Positions 63,021 to 64,000 of a stretch of 64,000 bases of DNA are shown here, piece by piece; position 1 is the first letter of the stretch, and each line of letters opens with the position of its first letter. The position numbers and the translations under genes were made by a program. Source of the stretch: Psettodes erumei (taxonomy: Eukaryota; Chordata; Actinopteri; Pleuronectiformes; Psettodidae); assembly GCA_016785225.1 (NCBI GenBank), contig JAFBJZ010000818.1, positions 446,534 to 510,533 on the forward strand, read 5' to 3'. The notes under the pieces were generated by a model that was not told the origin of the DNA, ran no database searches, and worked only from the letters and a program-made list of their open reading frames with translations.

Positions 63021-64000
63021 GAAAATCAATATCTAGTGAATGCCGTTAGTGGTTTTAACAATATTCTCAGTAACGTGAAGGTTGTGACTGTTCCTCGCAG
63101 AGCTGATGGTGTTTACTTAAAGCTCTTTAGCTTTTCTTCAGATTTCTCCAGTAGGCCTACCTTTTGAAGCTGTTTCCCAACTTTAACGAGTGGTTTTCAT
63201 CCTTGACAAATATCAGCTGCTTTTGCCTCAGATTTTACATCAGAATTGGGTTCGAAGTCACATGGTTTTCTTGTTTTCCATTTCTGATTTCTTTGTCAAG
63301 TGACATTTCTTTTTCGGACATCCTCTGTTGAATGGATATGAGACATGGTAGTCTATGGGAAACAACATAATTGCTATCAAAAAAAAAGTCAGTGAACAAC
63401 CACGTAATGTATTACAATGTTTCTGTCGAGAGCTCTTCAATAACAAAAGTTAAAAAAAATAATTGGAGGGATTTTTAGTTCTGTGGGTTTCTTGCCTGAT
63501 GGAGTTTAGTTTAAATCCTTTCCTGTCATTTGTCACTTCTAAGAGCCACTTGTCTTTGTTACATCCTGCATATCCCAATGGCATGTAGAGTGTTAGCTTC
63601 TGACCCGAGTACTGATTCAGTCTGCTAGGTGAGTGCAGGATGAACATTTGGGACAATCTGACTAGTGTTTTTGTCTCAGTCATTGTTACATTTTTTTCAT
63701 CAATTCAGACAGTTTTGAAAGTCATACATTATATAAAATTTGATATCAACCTCCGCAAGCTACTGAGACAGCAGATTCATGTGCACGGCATGTGGCAGTT
63801 ACCTAACTGAAAGTCAGTTATTCTCTGCTGCCTGCCTGTCACGGGTTTCTAACACCGCAGTTAAAACATGCCTGATTGTGAATGAAGATATGCACTTTAA
63901 AAACAGATTTTAAATGGAAGAAAAGAAGTTACATGTTGTTAAAGTGTCAAGAGATTTTTTTTTTACCTCACCTGTTTGACACTGTGTGTTTGCTGTTCAA
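63021..64000. other. Downstream AT-rich sequence, no gene recognised
   Basis: Short frames only, none resembling a known protein. By synteny with human, magi2 would be the next gene, but no MAGI2 exon is visible in this kilobase. Confidence 0.6.

Overview
This is a eukaryotic nuclear window, almost certainly from a ray-finned (teleost) fish. The genes are split into many small exons with GT-AG introns. The intervening DNA is crowded with (CA/TG)n and (GA/CT)n microsatellites. The introns are compact: a PHTF2-type gene spans about 31 kb here, far less than in mammals. I see no bacterial operons, CRISPR arrays, rRNA, tRNA or intact mobile elements.

Three protein-coding genes are supported. (1) rsbn1l, a round spermatid basic protein 1-like gene of the RSBN1/KDM9 JmjC-type family, lies on the + strand. 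Eight coding exons run from 4400 to 23759. The initiating exon was not found and probably lies upstream of the window. The 3' UTR probably reaches about 25.5-26.4 kb. (2) tmem60, a two-exon four-pass membrane protein, lies on the - strand (CDS 29687 down to 29038) and is tail-to-tail with rsbn1l. (3) phtf2, a multi-pass membrane protein of the putative homeodomain transcription factor family, lies on the + strand. It has a probable non-coding first exon ending at 30768. Nineteen coding exons run from the ATG at 42167 to the stop at 61984. A likely 12-nt microexon lies at 49894-49905.

The order and orientation rsbn1l(+)-tmem60(-)-phtf2(+) match the human chromosome 7 block RSBN1L-TMEM60-PHTF2. 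This separates the locus from the paralogous RSBN1-PHTF1 block on human chromosome 1. tmem60 and phtf2 are head-to-head about 0.8-1.1 kb apart and probably share a GC-rich bidirectional promoter. The three genes do not form a pathway; what links them is conserved synteny.

Region by region: 1-4399 is probable rsbn1l intron 1 or upstream sequence. 4400-23759 holds rsbn1l exons and microsatellite-rich introns. 23760-26400 is its AT-rich 3' UTR. 26400-27700 is the short convergent intergenic gap. 27740-29037 is the tmem60 3' UTR. 29688-30770 is the shared promoter. 30769-53653 holds large phtf2 introns. 53654-61984 is the exon-dense body of phtf2. 61985-64000 is its 3' UTR and downstream AT-rich DNA with no gene recognised.

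I did not find an undescribed system. The observations most worth following are the phtf2 microexon, the start-stop uORF touching the phtf2 start codon, the roughly 585-residue low-complexity tail of this rsbn1l, the candidate iron triad in its JmjC-like domain, and several clean hairpins and inverted repeats in introns.
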